From assembly GCF_017833035.1 (NCBI RefSeq), contig NZ_JAFIBM010000001.1, forward strand, positions 248,001 to 312,000: a stretch of DNA of 64,000 nt, read 5' to 3'. Below are positions 60,813-64,000 of this stretch, one piece after another. The notes under the pieces are model-generated. The model had not been told where the DNA came from. It made no database searches and worked only from the letters and a program-made list of their open reading frames with translations. Position 1 is the first letter of the stretch, and every line of letters starts with the position of its first letter. Source of the stretch: Frigoribacterium sp. PvP032 (GTDB lineage Bacteria; Actinomycetota; Actinomycetes; Actinomycetales; Microbacteriaceae). Made by a program: the position numbers and the translations under genes.

Positions 60813-61550
60813 CTAGTCAGCCGCCCGGTCCACCTCGCTGCCCGGCGCCTCCTGCACCTCGTGGCTGACGATGGCGATGTGGGTGCGCACCTGGTGCTCG
60901 GCCGCGTCGCCGTCGCCGTCCGCCACGGCGCGCGCGGCCGCGACGTGGGCGTCGAGGGTGCCCGGCCAGGGGACGCCGGGCGTGAGGCCGAGGTCGGCGC
61001 GCCCCTCCAGGATCTCGCGGACCGGGGCGGCGAGCTCGGCGTAGAGGGGGTTGCCGCTGGCCGTGAGCAGCAGCGAGTGGAACGCGACGTCGACCGCGAG
61101 GTACTCGGACGAGTCGCCCCGCCCGGCCCGGCCGAGGTCGTCGAGCTCGGCAGCGAGGCGCACGAGGCCCGCCCGCTGGTCGTCGGTGGCGTTCCGTGCT
61201 GCGAGGCGCGCGGCAGCCGGCTCGAGCGCGGCGCGCAGCTCCATCAGCTCGACGAGGTGCCGCTGCCGCAGCGGGCCGGCCAGGGTCCAGCGGATGAGCT
61301 GCGCGTCGAGCACCCGCCACGACGCCCGCGGCTGCACGGTCATCCCCACCCGTCGGCGCGACCGGATCAGGTCGAGCGACTCGAGGACGCGCACCGCCTC
61401 GCGCACGGCGGTCCGGGAGGCCCCGAACTCGAGCTCGAGGGCGGCGAGGGTGAGCACGGTGCCCGCGGGGAGGTCGCCCGAGGCGATGCGGCCGCCGAGG
61501 GCGTGCACGAGCCGTGCGTGCGTTCCCTCGGGCCCGGGGCGAGATGTCAT
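60813..61550 (-). CDS. GntR/FadR-type regulator of the gluconate locus
   Basis: A 245-aa FadR-type regulator: winged helix (GDLPAGTVLTLAALELEFGASRTAVREAVRVLESL) and FCD ligand domain (LRAALEPAAARLAA, VDVAFHSLLLTASGNPL). It diverges from gntP with a dyad between them. ATG 61550 is preferred over 61559 on ribosome-site spacing. Confidence 0.9.
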   Translation of the reverse strand: MTSRPGPEGTHARLVHALGGRIASGDLPAGTVLTLAALELEFGASRTAVREAVRVLESLDLIRSRRRVGMTVQPRASWRVLDAQLIRWTLAGPLRQRHLVELMELRAALEPAAARLAARNATDDQRAGLVRLAAELDDLGRAGRGDSSEYLAVDVAFHSLLLTASGNPLYAELAAPVREILEGRADLGLTPGVPWPGTLDAHVAAARAVADGDGDAAEHQVRTHIAIVSHEVQEAPGSEVDRAAD

Positions 61551-61591
61551 GAGGGTCATCCTGTCGTAGGCCGCTGGCTCGGCACGACTTG

Positions 61592-61606
61592 AAAAGTACT
61601 ACCTTT
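61592..61606. promoter_or_regulatory. Likely GntR operator between gntR and gntP
   Basis: AAAAGTACTACCTTT contains GTA-C-TAC flanked by A and T runs, a dyad resembling FCD-type GntR sites. It lies in the divergent spacer. This AT-rich patch is unusual for the region, as expected of an operator/promoter. Confidence 0.55.
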
Positions 61607-61704
61607 GATGGCACCCTGGGCGTCACCGCTGTCGCGCACCTCCCGTGCGCCTCGACCGCGGACTCGACGGGCGCAGCCCACGGTATTCAACGGAGAAGAT
61701 CGAC

Positions 61705-63096
61705 ATGGACGACTGGACACAGACCCTGGGGGCGGCTCCGCTCCTCGCGATCGCCGCGGGGGCGATCGCCTTGATCCTGGTGCTCGTCATCAAGTTCAAG
61801 CTGCACGCGTTCCTCACCCTGGTCATCGTCGCGGCGCTCACGGCCCTCGCGACGGGCATCCCCACCGGCGCCATCGCCGACCTGCTCGTCACGAGCTTCG
61901 GCAGCACCCTCGGCTCCGTCGCGCTGCTCGTCGGGCTCGGGGCCATGCTCGGGCGGCTCGTCGAGTCGTCGGGCGGCGCCCGGGTGCTCGCCGACCGGAT
62001 GGTCGACGTCTTCGGGGAGAAGCGCGCCCCGTTCGCCCTCGGCCTCGCCTCGCTGATCATGGGCTTCCCGATCTTCTTCGACGCCGGCCTGATCGTCATG
62101 CTGCCGATCGTCTTCGCCGTGGCCCGCCGCATGGGCGGCAAGTCGCTGCTGCTCTACGGGATCAGCTCCGCCGCGGCCTTCTCGGTCATGCACGTGTTCC
62201 TGCCGCCGCACCCCGGCCCGGTCTCGGCGACCGAGCTGCTCGGCGCCGACCTCGGCATCGTGCTCGTCGCCGGCCTCGTCATCGTGTTCCCCGTCTGGTA
62301 CGTCTCGGGCTACCTGTGGGCGAAGTACGTCAACAAGCGGATCCCGCTGCCCGTGCTGTCGCTGTTCGGCACCCCTGAGGACGACGTCCAGGCCGTCAAC
62401 CCGCCCAAGGCCGGCACGGTCATGGCCGTCCTCGCCGTCCCGCTCGTCCTCATCCTCCTGAACACCGGGCTCAGCTCGCTCAGCTCGGTGGGCGTCGTCG
62501 ACGGCGACGCCGGCTGGGTCCAGGCGTTCGTCCTGGTCGGCACGAGCGGCATCGCCCTGCTCATCTCGGTGCTCGTCGCGGCCGTCGTCCTGGGTCGTGC
62601 CCGAGGCGTCGCCGGCAGCGCGCTCGAGAAGGTGCTCGAGAGCGCCCTCGGCCCCATCTGCTCCGTCGTGCTCATCACCGGCGCCGGCGGCATGTTCGGC
62701 GGCGTCCTCCGCGCCTCGGGCATCGGCGACGCGCTCGCCGACGTGCTGGGCGACCTCGGCCTGCCCGTCATCGTCGCCGCGTGGATCATCGCCGCGATCC
62801 TGCGCCTCGCCCAGGGGTCGGCGACCGTCGCCCTCGTGACCGCCGCGGGCCTCGTCGCCCCGGCCGTCGCGCTGGCCGACCTCAACGCCGTCCAGCTCGC
62901 CGCCGTCGTGCTCGCCACGGCCGCGGGCTCGGTCTTCGCCGGCCACGTCAACGACTCGGGCTTCTGGCTCGTCGGCCGGCTGATGGGCATGGACGTCAAG
63001 ACCACCCTGCGCGTGTGGACCGTGCAGCAGGGCGTCGAGTCCGTGCTCGGCTTCGCCGCGGCGCTGCTCGTCTTCACCGTCGGCTCGCTGGTCTGA
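61705..63096 (+). CDS. gntP: GntP-family gluconate permease
   Basis: A 463-aa transporter with about 12-14 membrane segments and GntP marks: GMLGRLVESSGGA-like AMLGRLVESSGGA, GFPIFFDAGLIVMLPI, LPPHPGPVSA, GSATVALVTAAGL, GHVNDSGFWLVG. Takes up gluconate or related sugar acids. ATG 61705 after AGGAGA-like sequence. Followed by an SDR gene after tandem repeats. Confidence 0.94.
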   Translation: MDDWTQTLGAAPLLAIAAGAIALILVLVIKFKLHAFLTLVIVAALTALATGIPTGAIADLLVTSFGSTLGSVALLVGLGAMLGRLVESSGGARVLADRMVDVFGEKRAPFALGLASLIMGFPIFFDAGLIVMLPIVFAVARRMGGKSLLLYGISSAAAFSVMHVFLPPHPGPVSATELLGADLGIVLVAGLVIVFPVWYVSGYLWAKYVNKRIPLPVLSLFGTPEDDVQAVNPPKAGTVMAVLAVPLVLILLNTGLSSLSSVGVVDGDAGWVQAFVLVGTSGIALLISVLVAAVVLGRARGVAGSALEKVLESALGPICSVVLITGAGGMFGGVLRASGIGDALADVLGDLGLPVIVAAWIIAAILRLAQGSATVALVTAAGLVAPAVALADLNAVQLAAVVLATAAGSVFAGHVNDSGFWLVGRLMGMDVKTTLRVWTVQQGVESVLGFAAALLVFTVGSLV

Positions 63097-63150
63097 CCGA
63101 CCGACCGGGCGGTCCCGACCGACCGGGCCGTCCCGACCGCCCGGGCGGTC
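63097..63150. repeat. Three 18-bp tandem repeats between gntP and the SDR gene
   Basis: CCGACCGACCGGGCGGTC and two close variants follow directly on the gntP stop (63097-63114, 63115-63132, 63133-63150); a degenerate fourth copy follows. Each unit contains a GACCG...CGGTC dyad. Confidence 0.85.
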
Positions 63151-63205
63151 CCGACCCGACCGACCACGCCGACCGTCCGGGCCCCCGGAACCACCAAGGA
63201 GAACC

Positions 63206-63976
63206 ATGACCTCGTCCCTGTTCGACCTCACCGGCCGACTCGCCCTCGTGACCGGCTCCTCCAGGGGCCTCGGTCGTTCGTTCGCCCTGGCGCTGGCGGA
63301 GGCGGGGGCCCAGGTGATCGTGCACGGCCGAGACGCCGGGGCGCTGCGGGAGACCCAGGACGCCCTCGAGGCGGCCACGGGGACGCGGCCCGCGACGACG
63401 GTCTTCGACGTCACCGACGCCGCGTCGGTCGAGGGGGCCGTCGGCGACCTCGTGGCCGAGCACGGCGTGCCCGACGTCCTCGTGAACAACGCCGGCGTGC
63501 AGAAGCGGGCGCCGTTCACCGAGTTCCCGGTCGAGGACTGGGATGCCGTCGTCGCGACCAACCTGTCGAGCGTGTTCTACGTCTCGCGGTTCGTGGCGCC
63601 CGGCATGGTCGAGCGGGGCTCGGGCAAGATCGTCAACGTCGCGAGCGTCCAGTCGATGCTGGCACGCGAGACCATCGCGCCGTACTCGGCGAGCAAGGGC
63701 GGGGTCGCCCAGCTCAGCCGGGGCATGGCGGCCGACGTGGCCAGGCACGGGGTCCAGGTGAACACCCTGTCGCCCGGCTACTTCGCGACCGAGATGAACA
63801 CCGCCCTGTGGCAGGACGAGACCTTCGACGCCTGGCTGCGGCAGCGCACCCCCGCGCGCCGCTGGGGACGTGTCGAAGAGCTCACGGGCACGCTCATCTA
63901 CCTCGCGTCGAGCGCGAGCGACTTCGTCTCGGGGCAGAACATCTTCGTCGACGGCGGCATGACGAGCGTCGTCTGA
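63206..63976 (+). CDS. SDR, probable gluconate/ketogluconate dehydrogenase
   Basis: A 256-aa SDR: TGSSRGLG cofactor loop, NNAGVQ, catalytic Ser in NVASVQS, and YSASKGG with Tyr and Lys; QNIFVDGGM ending. It resembles gluconate 5-dehydrogenase (IdnO) enzymes. Position after gntP and under the divergent GntR supports a role in gluconate or 5-ketogluconate use. ATG 63206 has AAGGAG upstream. Confidence 0.88.
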   Translation: MTSSLFDLTGRLALVTGSSRGLGRSFALALAEAGAQVIVHGRDAGALRETQDALEAATGTRPATTVFDVTDAASVEGAVGDLVAEHGVPDVLVNNAGVQKRAPFTEFPVEDWDAVVATNLSSVFYVSRFVAPGMVERGSGKIVNVASVQSMLARETIAPYSASKGGVAQLSRGMAADVARHGVQVNTLSPGYFATEMNTALWQDETFDAWLRQRTPARRWGRVEELTGTLIYLASSASDFVSGQNIFVDGGMTSVV

Positions 63977-64000
63977 CGCACGCGGTCCCGACTCGCACGC

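Noticed and set aside
1-64000. CRISPR array, rRNA or complete tRNA genes
   Set aside because: No regularly spaced repeats of CRISPR type and no rRNA or tRNA sequence were found on reading both strands.

Overview
The window reads as chromosomal DNA from a high-GC actinobacterium, most likely family Microbacteriaceae (an inference from gene content and codon bias; no rRNA or other species marker is present). The clues are strongly GC-biased third codon positions, frequent GTG starts, an actinobacterial Holin-X-like protein, a DtxR/IdeR-type iron box, a DUF3817 protein, a CsoR-type copper operator and U-tract-poor GC-rich terminators. I see no rRNA, tRNA or CRISPR array.

Bases 1 to about 8950 form an accessory segment that looks foreign. 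GC is visibly lower, codon use is relaxed, and the segment lacks an octamer (AGGAGGCG) that recurs throughout the rest. It holds an ApeA-like HEPN protein (candidate phage defence), a small secreted peptidoglycan-binding protein, and a tight three-gene cassette: a Tat-exported protein, a 783-aa DUF1906-type glycoside-hydrolase-like protein and a membrane protein. It then runs through about 1 kb of decayed sequence to a truncated GntR gene that touches the first normal-GC gene.

Bases 8950 to 23500 carry an ABC-F ATPase, a 1030-aa secreted repeat protein bracketed by direct repeats of TetR coding sequence, a TetR gene with a carboxylesterase, an OmpR-type two-component pair, several lipoproteins or small proteins, and a protein resembling a domesticated IS3 OrfA. 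Bases 23500 to 35500 carry an envelope/stress group (Holin-X-like, aquaporin, DUF883-like), a four-gene iron-siderophore uptake operon with an iron box, TerC, a PfkB kinase, DUF1992 and an NlpC/P60 hydrolase.

Bases 35500 to 53100 carry a SulP transporter facing a MerR regulator across a perfect palindrome, a GH6 hydrolase, an M23 peptidase, LysR/EamA and TetR regulators, a NarL-type two-component operon that ends in a secreted protein, superoxide dismutase, a sulfite-oxidase-like/FAD-reductase pair and a second MerR-controlled gene. Bases 53100 to 64000 carry a CopB-type copper ATPase with its operator, TspO, an aldo-keto reductase, an AraC regulator, a chorismate synthase of the short proteobacterial type, dCTP deaminase, and a gluconate locus (GntR, GntP, SDR).

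The most unusual signals are not genes. One is the octamer AGGAGGCG, which often forms inverted pairs at gene ends and is absent from the island. The other is a set of 70-95 bp intergenic dyads in which one short motif occurs twice in each arm. Both deserve genome-wide checks.
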